Origin: CBCXVS01 sp965178525
GTDB taxonomy: Bacteria > Tectomicrobia > Entotheonellia > Entotheonellales > Entotheonellaceae
Assembly: GCA_965178525.1 (NCBI GenBank)
Contig: CBCXVS010000056.1
Coordinates: 1-29,748, forward strand
Direction of reading: 5' to 3'
DNA length: 29,748 bases
The notes below the pieces were generated by a model. That model was not told the DNA's origin, searched no databases, and was given only the letters and a program-made list of their open reading frames with translations. Shown here one piece after another: positions 15,250 through 23,391 of this stretch (position 1 is its first letter; the number at the start of each line of letters is the position of its first letter). A program made the translations under genes and the position numbers.

Positions 15250-16409
15250 GAGACGGCTTTGAAAGATCACTGATGGATATCGCACACGTAGGACATCGTA
15301 GCCCATCCGGAGGGACACGGCGACGCATCGCCTTGGTCGGTGGGGGGACGGCTGGACACGTCTATCCGGCGCTTGCGGTTGCGGAGGCGTATTGCCAAGC
15401 CTATGACCATGTGGAGCTGCTTTTCATTGGGACTGCCGATAGTTGTGAAGCGCAACTGGTGCCGTCATTTGGCTACCGCTTCCGCCCGGTGCGGGCGTCG
15501 CAACTATTTGGGGTAGATAGTCGGGGCAAGGCCCGAGCCATGCTCAACCTCACCCGGGGCATGGGGCAAGCACGGCGTCTCCTACGGGCGCATGGGACGA
15601 AACTCGTCATCGGGTTCGGGGGCTATGCCTCGGCGGGCGCCTTGCTCGCCGCCCGCGGGCTCGGCCTGCGCACCGCCATCCATGAGGGGAATATGGTGCC
15701 AGGGTTGACGAATCGGCTGCTTGGCCGTTTTGTCGACTGGGTCTACCTCGGCTTTGAGGACGCCAACGGAGCTTTTGTGACGCAGCGGACCAGGGTTACG
15801 GGAAATCCGGTGCGCGCCTCGGTCACCCACATCTCTCCGACATCACGGGCCGTGCGCCGCATCGGCCAGCCCCTGCATATCCTCGTGATGGGGGGATCAC
15901 AAGGCTCTCCCTTTTTCAATCAACATGTGCCGGGTCTTTTGCGCAGAGTCGCCGAGTATGGCCTGGCACTGGACGTCTGGCACCAAGTGGGCAATTTTGA
16001 CTCGACGCCGGTACAGGCAGCCTATGCGTCCGCAGGGCTCTCCGTCTCCGTCGTGCCCTATATTGACGATATTGCCACGGCCTATGCCTGGGCGGATTTC
16101 GCCATTACCTGTTCGGGCTCCGGAACGATTTCCGAGCTGGCGGTGTGCGGCCTTCCCGCGCTTTTAGTCCCTTTGCCCAACGTGGCCCAAGATCACCAGA
16201 CCGTGAATGCGGAACTCTTCGCCAAGACCGGGGCTGCCTGGTGGCTGCGCGAAGCCGATTGGCAGGTGGAGCGGCTCGCCTCGCAACTGGCGGCATGGCT
16301 CCGTGACCCTGAGGCGCGGGCCACGGCATCACAGCAGGCACGGCGTCTGGCGACACCTGGGGCGGCGCAGACGCTGGTGGCCGATTGCGAAGTTTTAATG
16401 GCCAGGTAG
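15246..16409 (+). CDS. MurG-like UDP-GlcNAc glycosyltransferase
   Basis: This is a GT28-family enzyme of about 387 residues (378 if it starts at ATG 15273). MurG adds GlcNAc to undecaprenyl-linked MurNAc-pentapeptide at the inner membrane face. Signatures are GGGTAGHVYPALAVAE near residues 33-48, GFGGYASAGALLAA, EGNMVPGLTNRLLGR, VMGGSQGS and PLPNVAQDHQTVNAELF. The usual 'SRAGA-T--E' donor-site segment reads CSGSGTISEL here, so this is probably a divergent paralogue acting on another lipid-linked acceptor, not the housekeeping MurG. No division or mur genes are nearby, and the setting is glycan-related. The TTG at 15246 overlaps the preceding stop; neither start has a strong ribosome site. The ending is TAG. 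Confidence 0.82.
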   Translation: MRDGFERSLMDIAHVGHRSPSGGTRRRIALVGGGTAGHVYPALAVAEAYCQAYDHVELLFIGTADSCEAQLVPSFGYRFRPVRASQLFGVDSRGKARAMLNLTRGMGQARRLLRAHGTKLVIGFGGYASAGALLAARGLGLRTAIHEGNMVPGLTNRLLGRFVDWVYLGFEDANGAFVTQRTRVTGNPVRASVTHISPTSRAVRRIGQPLHILVMGGSQGSPFFNQHVPGLLRRVAEYGLALDVWHQVGNFDSTPVQAAYASAGLSVSVVPYIDDIATAYAWADFAITCSGSGTISELAVCGLPALLVPLPNVAQDHQTVNAELFAKTGAAWWLREADWQVERLASQLAAWLRDPEARATASQQARRLATPGAAQTLVADCEVLMAR

Positions 16410-16418
16410 TGGTAATTT

Positions 16419-16466
16419 GAATGCGGAATGCGGAATGCGGAATGCGGAATGCGGAATGCGGAATGG
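16419..16466. repeat. Heptad tandem repeat (GAATGCG)6
   Basis: Six perfect GAATGCG units and one imperfect unit start 10 bp after the MurG-like stop. The same heptad occurs at 22362 and, inverted, at 23368. Confidence 0.95.
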
Positions 16467-16473
16467 GAAGATG

Positions 16474-16496
16474 GTAGGAGCGGCTTTAGTGGCGAT
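16474..16496. repeat. Possible decayed REP-like palindrome
   Basis: GTAGGAGCGGCTTTAGTGGC resembles the widespread REP consensus of gammaproteobacteria ending in AGCCGCGA, with the second arm mutated. It is intergenic and follows the heptad array directly. Confidence 0.3.
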
Positions 16497-16595
16497 CCTA
16501 TGGGCGGCAGGACTTCGGTTTCTCGAGATGACGTCTATATGATATCATGATGACCACCTATAAATGTCATAATAACGTCAATAAGGTGTCACGAT

Positions 16596-17096
16596 ATGTC
16601 GTCGCTATACGAGACCGACTACAGCCGCTGGGCAGATGAAACGGCGCAGCTACTGGCTAAGAAGCGTTTCGGGGAGATCGATTTGCCCGCATTAATAGAG
16701 GAGGTACAAGACTTGGCCGGTCGCCACCGGGACGCCTACGAGTCGCATGTGCAGACGATTATCGCGCATTTCCTGAAGCTTGCCTATGCTCCGGATGTGA
16801 TCTATGGCTACAACCAACGGGTTTGGCAACAGTCAAGCCGGGTGGCTCGGATCAATATCCGGAAGCTTCTAAGGCGTAATGCCGGTGCGGCTCGTGACCG
16901 CGACGAAGCGCTCATTAACGCTTTCGAAGATGCCCTCGATATCGTCCGAGGCGAGTACGACGATTCTGGGTCCGTCAACTGGCCCGAAGTCTGCCCTTGG
17001 ACGATCGAGCAGCTACTCGACCCGGATTCTTCCCAAGCCGGGAGAATCGCTAGCGGCTGGGGCCAAAAATCGTCGATTTTTCATTCGACGCCCTGA
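16596..17096 (+). CDS. DUF29-family protein
   Basis: This is a 166-residue protein of the DUF29 family, function unknown, common in multiple copies in cyanobacteria and large environmental genomes. The family pattern is clear: LYETDYSRWADETAQLL, RFGEIDLPALIEEVQDL, ESHVQTIIAHFLKLAY and the closing CPWTIEQLLD. After that the protein carries about 20 extra residues that look unconserved. ATG 16596 lies in an AT-rich leader with GGTG just upstream. It stands alone, with 186-194 bp of gene-free sequence on either side. The ending is TGA. Confidence 0.85.
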   Translation: MSSLYETDYSRWADETAQLLAKKRFGEIDLPALIEEVQDLAGRHRDAYESHVQTIIAHFLKLAYAPDVIYGYNQRVWQQSSRVARINIRKLLRRNAGAARDRDEALINAFEDALDIVRGEYDDSGSVNWPEVCPWTIEQLLDPDSSQAGRIASGWGQKSSIFHSTP

Positions 17097-17290
17097 GCGC
17101 CAACATAAGTGATTTCAGATGCCACCGGATTTCGTGGCGGCACCCTAAGTCTCTCACAGTACGCTTGATATTACAACACGTTACCCCCACGAGGTACGCT
17201 GACGCAGGGGAGGGAAAGGTTTTAATCGTGTTAGCCGACGCTGATACAGTAGAAGCCTAGGGCTCCACGGTTGCAACACGCGTTCGTCTT

Positions 17291-18214
17291 TCAGCGCTCG
17301 GGCCAGTGAATCTTCCACGTCACCACGCGGTCTCCTGCCGTCGTAGATTTTTCTTTGATCTTTTCATAGTGGCGCAGATAGCGTCCGTCGAGATACATCA
17401 GATGGGTGTAGATCGACCGCAAGAAGGTCAGGGTTCCCACCAGGACACGCTGCTGCGGGACATCCAGAAGCACGCCCAGCGTGCGATACGCTGGGGTGGG
17501 GAGTTGGACTTCGTCGATGCCTTGGGGATCGGCCAAGAGCAGGACCGCCGGGGTATTCTCGACGGTATCTTGGGACAACTCGCCTTCCCGCAAGCGGCGC
17601 ACCCGGAAGTGGGAGGTGGTGGGTGCGGCAGGGACATGGACAAACGATTCGAGCCGGTGGCCCGAGGAGAATTGGCCCTGAAGCGGACAGATCAGTCTGG
17701 TATCCTCCGTATAGCATGGCAGCCATTGCGTCGAAAGGAGCCGCTGGCGCGGTGCGATGTACTGCCGCACCTGCCGCTCGGACGTGAGGCCCTGTACATG
17801 CATATAGAGGTCCTCAGCCCGCTGCTTATCGATGCCGAGCCGCTGTACCAGCTCATTTACCGCCTTAGGTTTGGACATGAACCGCACCCGCTGGGCAATA
17901 TACGCCCGGCGGGGATCCCAGAGCCCGAGGCGTGTCCACCCGAATAGTCGGTAGATGAGCGTATGGCCAAGAATGAGATACGATTCCGGCGGCCGGCAGT
18001 GGGAAGTGCGCAGAATATCGGCTTGCTCCTCTGCGGTGAAATTGTTCTGCGCCAGGTAGGCCTGAGCGGCTGTTCGGTCGCGTCTAACCAAGTCTAACAC
18101 GGTTGCATAGGACGTCACCGGGACACGTCCGGTGGCGATAATTTTGCCGTATGCCCCCTTTTCGCCAGCCGGTAGCGGTGTCGCAGCCGAGCCGCAGTTG
18201 AGCATGCGCAACAC
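17291..18214 (-). pseudogene. STT3-type oligosaccharyltransferase, C-terminal part (separated by insertion)
   Basis: This is the soluble C-terminal domain of the STT3-like gene whose first part is 18480-20351. It opens with VLRMLNCGSAATPL, which follows directly on LG at the other side of the 257-bp element once the element and one target repeat are removed. Further parts are VTSYATVLDLVRRDR, HCRPPESYLILG, a repeat-like segment LGLWDPRRAYIAQRVRF and a closing beta domain with TPAVLLLADPQG and LVGTLTFLRSIYTHLMYLDG. The frame can be read from a TTG (18310) within the element, but the product would lack the membrane catalytic part and is probably not functional on its own. The ending is TGA. The assignment as one gene with the upstream part rests on the exact frame restoration. 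Confidence 0.8.
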
Positions 18215-18222
18215 GCCTAGGC
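18215..18222. repeat. Target-site duplication, left copy
   Basis: GCCTAGGC, a palindromic 8-mer, lies directly before the element and is repeated at 18480-18487 directly after it. Confidence 0.85.
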
Positions 18223-18479
18223 CGAAGTTCCCCTGGCAGAATAGGCGGGGGGTTAAGTAGATCAACAGGTTAGCCCAATTCAAAAGTCCATTTACATGGG
18301 AACAATCCAACCTCCTGAAACGACATGGCTTATGGTCATACGTTTTCAGACGATGTCAAGCCCATGTGGCAGAATAGGAGCGAAAATTTTGCGATTTACA
18401 TGGGAACAAAGGTCAATTCGTTTCAGGCTTTTGAGTTTTTATTTCAACAAGTTGTCGCCGAATCACGGGAGGAACTTCG
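18223..18479. mobile_element. 257-bp non-autonomous inserted element (MITE-like)
   Basis: The element starts CGAAGTTCC and ends GGAACTTCG, giving 9-bp perfect terminal inverted repeats. It is flanked by the 8-bp duplication GCCTAGGC. It has no coding capacity and carries two copies of an ATTTACATGGGAACAA motif, about 100 bp apart. It interrupts the STT3 gene: element plus one duplication is 265 bp, which breaks the frame, and removing them rejoins it exactly. The last 75 bp recur inverted at 29674-29748. The parent transposase family was not recognised; an 8-bp duplication fits several. Confidence 0.88.
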
Positions 18480-20351
18480 GCCTAGGCTTTCGCCTTCGCT
18501 CCGCGTTACCAGCGCTTTGCTGGTCCAATGGGGGACGTGGGTGCGCAGCGACCCGCCATCACTACTCACGCGTCTTTCGGCAATATATTTGACCCAGTAG
18601 CCAAAGTTCCACGTGGTATTGATGATCGCATCCGGGGCCGATTCGTGGCGCAGCTCGGCGAGCGTATCCCACTAGGCGTCGTTGATCAGGGGCACATATG
18701 TACGTGCCACGGCCAGGCCGCGCCGCATAAGCTGCATCAGGAGCAGGAGACATGCCGCCGTGACCAGGGCGTAAAGCAAGGTGCGCTGGCGAGGCTCGCA
18801 AGCACGTCCTAGGTCGTAGAGCCAGGTTGCTGCCCGCCCAATCGCCACGGCCAGCGCCAGGCCGAAGGGAGGCCCGAGCAGGAGCAGAAATCGCTTTTCA
18901 ACGGCGAGATAGGCGGCGGCGAGGAACCAGGCGATGAGCAGCAAGGCGGGTCCAACGTCCGCCTCCGCCTCCTGGTCGAACAGGCGCAGCAACAGCGCCG
19001 CTGTGAGCGGTAGGGCGACGAGCCCGATCAGAACGAGCCGCTGCAACTCCTGCTGCGCGCCGATGTAGCTGTAGAGTATGCCTGCGGCCCCGAGCACGGC
19101 GCCGTGCCACCAGCGCCAGTGACGCCGTGGCAGGAGCAGGAGGAGCAACCCGAGCAGCCCGCCAACAAAGGCATAGCGGCCACCCATGGCTTGCATGACC
19201 GAGGCCAAAGGCTGTTTGATGAGTTCCTCAACGACACTGAACGCGTTGGCCGCGTAATGCTTCCTGAGTGCACGTGGCGCGTCCTCGGCCCACGCCGATT
19301 GCACGATCGGCCCAATAATGTTGACGGGCAAGGCAAAATCGGAGTCTTCCGTGCCAATGATGGTGGTGCAGACGCCCGCGCCGAGGTAAAAAACGAGGGC
19401 CACGAGTGTGGCCCTGCGGACCCTGTCCCCTTGCCATATCCGGTACGTGCGGTGCCGTAGGGCATAGCGCAGCGCCTGAAACATCGCGTGGCCGACGAGA
19501 CTGACCAGGAGCACCAGATACGTGAAGACCCATCCCGGCCACGTGCCGGCGTGCAAGCCGACAAAGACGCTGGCTAAGCATCCATACGCCACCTGACGCC
19601 ATCGCGTCCGGGTGGTCAGCGCCACCATCGCGGCCCACATCATGCCCAGGGGCAGGGCGACATTCCACACGTCGTTGTCACTGCTGATGGAGCGATGCAG
19701 CAAACTGGGATGGAGAGCGGTGAGCAGGGCGGCGAACAGCGCGGCAATAGGGCCCGCCAGCCGCCAGCCGATGGCAAATGCAGGCAGGACGCTGAGTGTG
19801 CCGACGATGACGGGCACGAGGAAGGCGCTTGCCGGTAACGGGTAGGCGGTATCAAACCAGGTCATGAGGGTATGGAGACCCACAATCGCGGCGATGTGTA
19901 AGGAGCTGTGATAAATCGATGGGCCCCCCACAGGGGCATAGGTGTAGGTGTCATGGCAGATGCCGTCGACCCTGGCATCACACGTCGTACCCGTGCGGAG
20001 ATAATTTCGCGCACTGCGAATCCAGGTATAACTATCTTCTCCCCCCAGATAGACGTATTCGCGGCCATCCGATCCGGCGTAGCGCCGGTCGGCCTTGAGC
20101 TGCTGTAATACCGTTGCGCGTTGCGCCTGAAGCTGGGCCGGATGCTGCGCCATCCATTGCTGCACCCGCTGATCGAGTTCGGCCCGCGACAGCGGCTGCT
20201 GGGTCTGCTGGGCCGTCTGTTGACGAAGCTGGCGCCGTACAACGTTGTCGGCCCAATCGTTCATCGCACTCAGGGTCAGCGGCGTGAGCCGTACCCAGAG
20301 CACGAGAGCCATAGCGGCAAGGACCAACACCCAGCATGTTCGCTTTGGCAT
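18480..20351 (-). pseudogene. STT3-type oligosaccharyltransferase, membrane part, with in-frame TAG
   Basis: STT3/PglB enzymes move a lipid-linked glycan to asparagine of exported proteins. This part shows the first acidic loop motif (LGGEDSYTWIRSARNYL, near residues 101-117), the DxD-type SISSDNDVWN near 222-231, and a dozen hydrophobic helices. The frame meets TAG at 18672-18674, yet continues with WDTLAELRHESAPDAIIN, then TWNFGYWVKYIAERR and SSDGGS, where the STT3 'WWDxG' site and following helix belong. The site reads TWNFG instead of WWDxG, which would weaken sequon binding. The 257-bp element then cuts the gene. Corrected, the protein would be 931 residues. A normal-looking frame from ATG 20351 suggests recent inactivation, or readthrough at the TAG. 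Confidence 0.82.
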
Positions 20352-20534
20352 AACGACTCGTCGTGATCATGTGCCTTGCAGGGCCGTATGACCGCAACAC
20401 ATATCGCATTGGGGTGGCTTGGGGAACCACAGGACTCTGGAATATGGCAGATACAACCCGAACCAAACGACTGGTCATCACAACTGCCGACGGACAGCCG
20501 CCGGCAGTTGCACACCCCTCAAACGGACCAACTA

Positions 20535-21122
20535 TCAGTCACAACCGCCGCCTATGGTTTCGCAATCCGAGCTGCAGGCATCCCCGGCGCCGCCTTGGCC
20601 ATTGCAGAAATCATTCGTACCGGTCCCACCTCTCAGGACATCGTCGCCACCACCACCAAGTAGGACGTCATTGTCACCAAGATGACCAAATAGCTGGTCA
20701 TCGCCCCCGCCGCCACGCAGCTCGTCATCATCAGCATTACCCTTCAGGATGTCGTTGCCGCCGCCACCAATCAGCAAGTCGTCCCCCTGAGCTCCGTTGA
20801 GCTCATCGTCACCGCCTCTACCGTACAGGATGTCATCACCCCTGAGACCGAAGAGTCGGTCGTTGCCTGCGCCACCGTCGAGGCAATCGTCCTCACCCCG
20901 CCCCCGAAGGGTATCGTCGCCGCCCATGCCGCATAGACAGCAGCTGAAACCGGTTGAGCAGACGAGCTCATTGTTACTGCCATCGCCTATTATTTCCATG
21001 TCGGCTGTTTCGCCGGCACAGTTACCACAGGTGCACACCAGGGCCATGGCGGAGAGCGCGCCTATGAGACACAGGGCGCCCCCCAATACTACCACTGTCA
21101 AAAGCCGTTCCCAATGACGCAT
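20535..21122 (-). CDS. Secreted RTX-repeat calcium-binding protein, cysteine-rich
   Basis: This is a 195-residue exported protein. Start 21122 follows AAGGAGGT at 5 nt. A Sec signal (LLTVVVLGGALCLIGALSAMA) precedes a short cysteine-rich part (VCTCGNCAG, CSTGFSCCLCG). The body holds about eleven RTX nonapeptides, for example GGAGNDRLF, GRGGDDELN and GGGGNDILK, which form a parallel beta-roll that binds calcium. The C-terminus is again cysteine-rich (DFCNGQGGAGDACSSDC). Classical RTX proteins leave by type I secretion without an N-terminal signal, so the Sec signal and cysteine caps are unusual. No N-x-S/T site was seen, so it is unlikely to be an acceptor of the adjacent oligosaccharyltransferase. 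The ending is TGA. Confidence 0.85.
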   Translation of the reverse strand: MRHWERLLTVVVLGGALCLIGALSAMALVCTCGNCAGETADMEIIGDGSNNELVCSTGFSCCLCGMGGDDTLRGRGEDDCLDGGAGNDRLFGLRGDDILYGRGGDDELNGAQGDDLLIGGGGNDILKGNADDDELRGGGGDDQLFGHLGDNDVLLGGGGDDVLRGGTGTNDFCNGQGGAGDACSSDCETIGGGCD

Positions 21123-21349
21123 CATCGACCTCCTTCCATGGATGGTTCCTCGAATCATGCCTGGTCCCATGCCCCTATAGTGAACCGTTAGGAACTGAGA
21201 CCTAGCCTACAGGCAGCGGCCATATGTGGAAGCTATGACAAACAAAAAGAAAAGTCAATCCAAATTACGCAGGTGATATTCGCTTGAGAGTTTAATTAGA
21301 ATACTGACAACGTCGGAGTGGAGATAGAATTTTCCTATTGGATGCACAT

Positions 21350-22360
21350 ATGTCTCTGAAATTCTTGCCTATTCGCTTCTTCCGCAAACGCCTGCTGATC
21401 GTTGGCACGGGAGCGCTAGCTCGGGCTATTACAACGGAAATCGACGCGTCGTGGAATCTTCATTGTTTTGTTGTGGGTTGGGTTGCTGACGATGACGAGC
21501 GTGTCACACCAGAGCGCTTTGCGGAACTCAAGCCCGTACTCGGTTCCCTGGAGATGTTGGAAAAAGTAGTCGAGACTTGCCGCCCGGATGCGATCGTCAT
21601 CGCGATGCAGACACCGCTGCAGTGTATCCCCGTTCGCGTGCTATTACAATCATGTATGCAAGGTATCGCGGTGGAGGATGGCGACACGCTGTACGAACGC
21701 CTGACCGGGAAACTCTCTCTCGAGCGTACCGCGCCTCATGCGCTCATGGTGTCCAACGTCTTCACCGCATCCAAAGGCCAGCGGTGCTTACGGCACCTCC
21801 TCAGCGTCGTCATCGCCCTTGCCGGCTTGATCCTCACCGCACCTCTCATGGTGATCTTAGCCCTTGCGATCAAGCTGGATTCGGATGGGAGCGCGCTGTT
21901 CATCCAGGAGCGCGTCGGACAGGCAGGACGTCGTTTTCAATTGTTGAAGTTCCGGACGATGTATGCATCCAACGCGGATGAGCCCGAACCGGTCTGGAGT
22001 CGCGATGTCGCCACGCGGGTCACGCCCCTGGGAAAATGGCTGCGCAAGCTGTATCTCGATGAACTGCCGCAGTTGATTAACATTCTCCGAGGTGATATGG
22101 ATATGGTCGGGCCACGTCCCGAAATGGCGAGCAATATCGAGGCCATGACGGCGCAGATTCCCTATTACAACCTGCGGCACGCCATCCGGCCGGGACTCAC
22201 CGGCTGGGCTCAGATCAAGCAGGGCTATGCGGTGAGCCAGGAGGAAGTTCTGGAAAAGACGCGTTATGACCTCTTCTATCTCAAGCATATGTCGGTGGGA
22301 TTCGACCTGTGTATTCTCCTGCGTACCGTCAAACTCGTGCTGACTTGCCAAGGAAGCTGA
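21350..22360 (+). CDS. Polyprenyl-phosphate glycosyl-1-phosphate transferase (exopolysaccharide sugar transferase)
   Basis: This enzyme starts a glycan by linking sugar-1-phosphate to undecaprenyl phosphate in the inner membrane (PglC/WcaJ superfamily). The N-terminal ~110 residues form a Rossmann-like domain (LLIVGTGALARAI). One membrane helix follows (LLSVVIALAGLILTAPLMVI), then the catalytic domain: FIQERVGQAGRRFQLLKFRTM, DELPQLINILRGDMDMVGPR and RPGLTGWAQI. The usual four or five N-terminal helices of WcaJ-type members are absent, which gives about 336 residues. ATG 21350 is preferred over a TTG at 21338. The PNGase F-like gene followed on the same strand before the VanZ cassette was inserted. 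The ending is TGA. Confidence 0.9.
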   Translation: MSLKFLPIRFFRKRLLIVGTGALARAITTEIDASWNLHCFVVGWVADDDERVTPERFAELKPVLGSLEMLEKVVETCRPDAIVIAMQTPLQCIPVRVLLQSCMQGIAVEDGDTLYERLTGKLSLERTAPHALMVSNVFTASKGQRCLRHLLSVVIALAGLILTAPLMVILALAIKLDSDGSALFIQERVGQAGRRFQLLKFRTMYASNADEPEPVWSRDVATRVTPLGKWLRKLYLDELPQLINILRGDMDMVGPRPEMASNIEAMTAQIPYYNLRHAIRPGLTGWAQIKQGYAVSQEEVLEKTRYDLFYLKHMSVGFDLCILLRTVKLVLTCQGS

Positions 22361-22361
22361 C

Positions 22362-22437
22362 GAATGCGGAATGCGGAATGCGGAATGCGGAATGGAAGAA
22401 TAAGAGCAAAAGACCAAGAGCTGAGAGCTAAGAGCTT
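22362..22437. repeat. Left border of VanZ cassette: (GAATGCG)4 plus (AGAGCTN)3 heptads
   Basis: Four GAATGCG units (22362-22389) begin one base after the sugar-transferase stop. After an A-rich spacer, three AGAGCT-type heptads follow (22417-22437). The VanZ stop codon lies inside this second array. The same two arrays occur inverted at 23323-23388. Confidence 0.9.
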
Positions 22438-23288
22438 TTATGGCGTTGCCGATGGGCAAGATGGTCTAGCGTGGCGTAAAACGCGATGAGAATGAGCATG
22501 AGTAGGACGGCGGGGAGCGGCTGTAGGATGTGAAAGCGTTTGCCCCAGGGGACTTGGGTCCAGAATGTCGGGGGGCTTGGCGAACGGCTGAGCAACAGGA
22601 GGGGGACGCCCGCTTCGCCGGGGGCCCCGTGTAGGTGTCCGAGAAGGCGTAAAAGGATGCCGGTGGCGAGAATCAGAGCGAGGGTGAGGCGGGCAGGGGA
22701 GTGGAGGCGATTGATTGACGGGCCAGCTTGCCAGCCTGAAAGCGCGCCCGCCGTGCCGGCGAAGATGAGGATGACGCCCATGCCGCCGCCCAGCAGATTG
22801 AGTAACACATCGTTGAAATCGTAGTAGATGGTCCGGTGCTGGTGCAGCACGGCGTATTGGTAGGCTTCGTCGAGGGCGCCGAGCAGGGTGATCCACACCA
22901 CGGTGTCGCCGTAGCGGCGTGTGAGGGCAAAGAGGGGTACGGCTAAGAGCGCATATTGCAGAAAGTGTACGAATTCACTAATGAGTGTCACCAGATGGAG
23001 ATATGCCGCAGTGGTCAGGCCCAACGTCGTCAGCTAGTACACGGCAGTCACGTGGCGATGGTGTCCAGGAGCGGTTTGCCACCAGAGCCATCCGGTCAAA
23101 CCGCCAAACACCACGAGGGCCACAGCCCCCAAGACGCCATGATACACATGGGCGCCGTATGCGTCACGGATGCTGAGAAAGAGCGTGTTAACCTAGTCAT
23201 GCAAGAGGACGGTGGCGCCGTAATAAAGGGCGTCCATGACGAGGGTCATACTCTTGTGACGTACACACCCATCGAGAATCGTGTTCAT
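22428..23288 (-). pseudogene. VanZ-like membrane protein with two in-frame TAG codons
   Basis: Read from ATG 23288, preceded by GAGGAG at 5 nt, the frame runs 286 codons to TAG at 22428 with two internal TAG codons (23193-23195 and 23034-23036). The flanking translation is continuous and plausible: ALYYGATVLLHD, TAG, VNTLFLSIRDAYGAHVYHG, then LTGWLWWQTAPGHHRHVTAV followed by Y, TAG, LTTLGLTTAAYLHL. The later half is a VanZ-type membrane domain with ALDEAYQYAVLHQHRTIYYD followed by FNDVLLNLLGGG, the DE-Q / D--N motif of that family. Its function is unknown. The last 597 nt could be read alone from a TTG at 23024. The gene lies in a cassette between inverted heptad arrays, opposite in strand to its neighbours. 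It is either a pseudogene or read through. Confidence 0.7.
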
Positions 23289-23322
23289 CCGTCTCCTCGT
23301 CGCTGCCAGACGCGTTTTGAAA

Positions 23323-23388
23323 AGCTGTCAGCTCTCAGCTCTCAGCTCTCAGCTCTTCTCTTGAATCCGCATTCCGCATTCCGCATTC
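23323..23388. repeat. Right border of VanZ cassette: inverted heptad arrays
   Basis: Five AGCTCTC-type heptads (23323-23357) are followed by three CGCATTC units (23368-23388). Together they are the reverse complement of the left border at 22362-22437. The border touches the PNGase F-like gene start. Confidence 0.9.
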
Positions 23389-23391
23389 GTC

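Noticed and set aside
16419..16466. CRISPR array
   Set aside because: The units are 7 bp with no spacers and there are no cas genes; it is a simple tandem repeat.
18223..18479. The insertion in STT3 as a self-splicing intron
   Set aside because: It is only 257 bp, has terminal inverted repeats and an 8-bp target duplication, and shows no group I or II core; a transposable element explains it better.
5905..23195. Complete reassignment of TAG to an amino acid
   Set aside because: TAG is the natural end of at least six genes here (hepT, ketopantoate reductase-like, SUMF1, MurG-like, VanZ-like, PNGase F-like) with no conserved sequence beyond, so only partial readthrough or decay can be argued.
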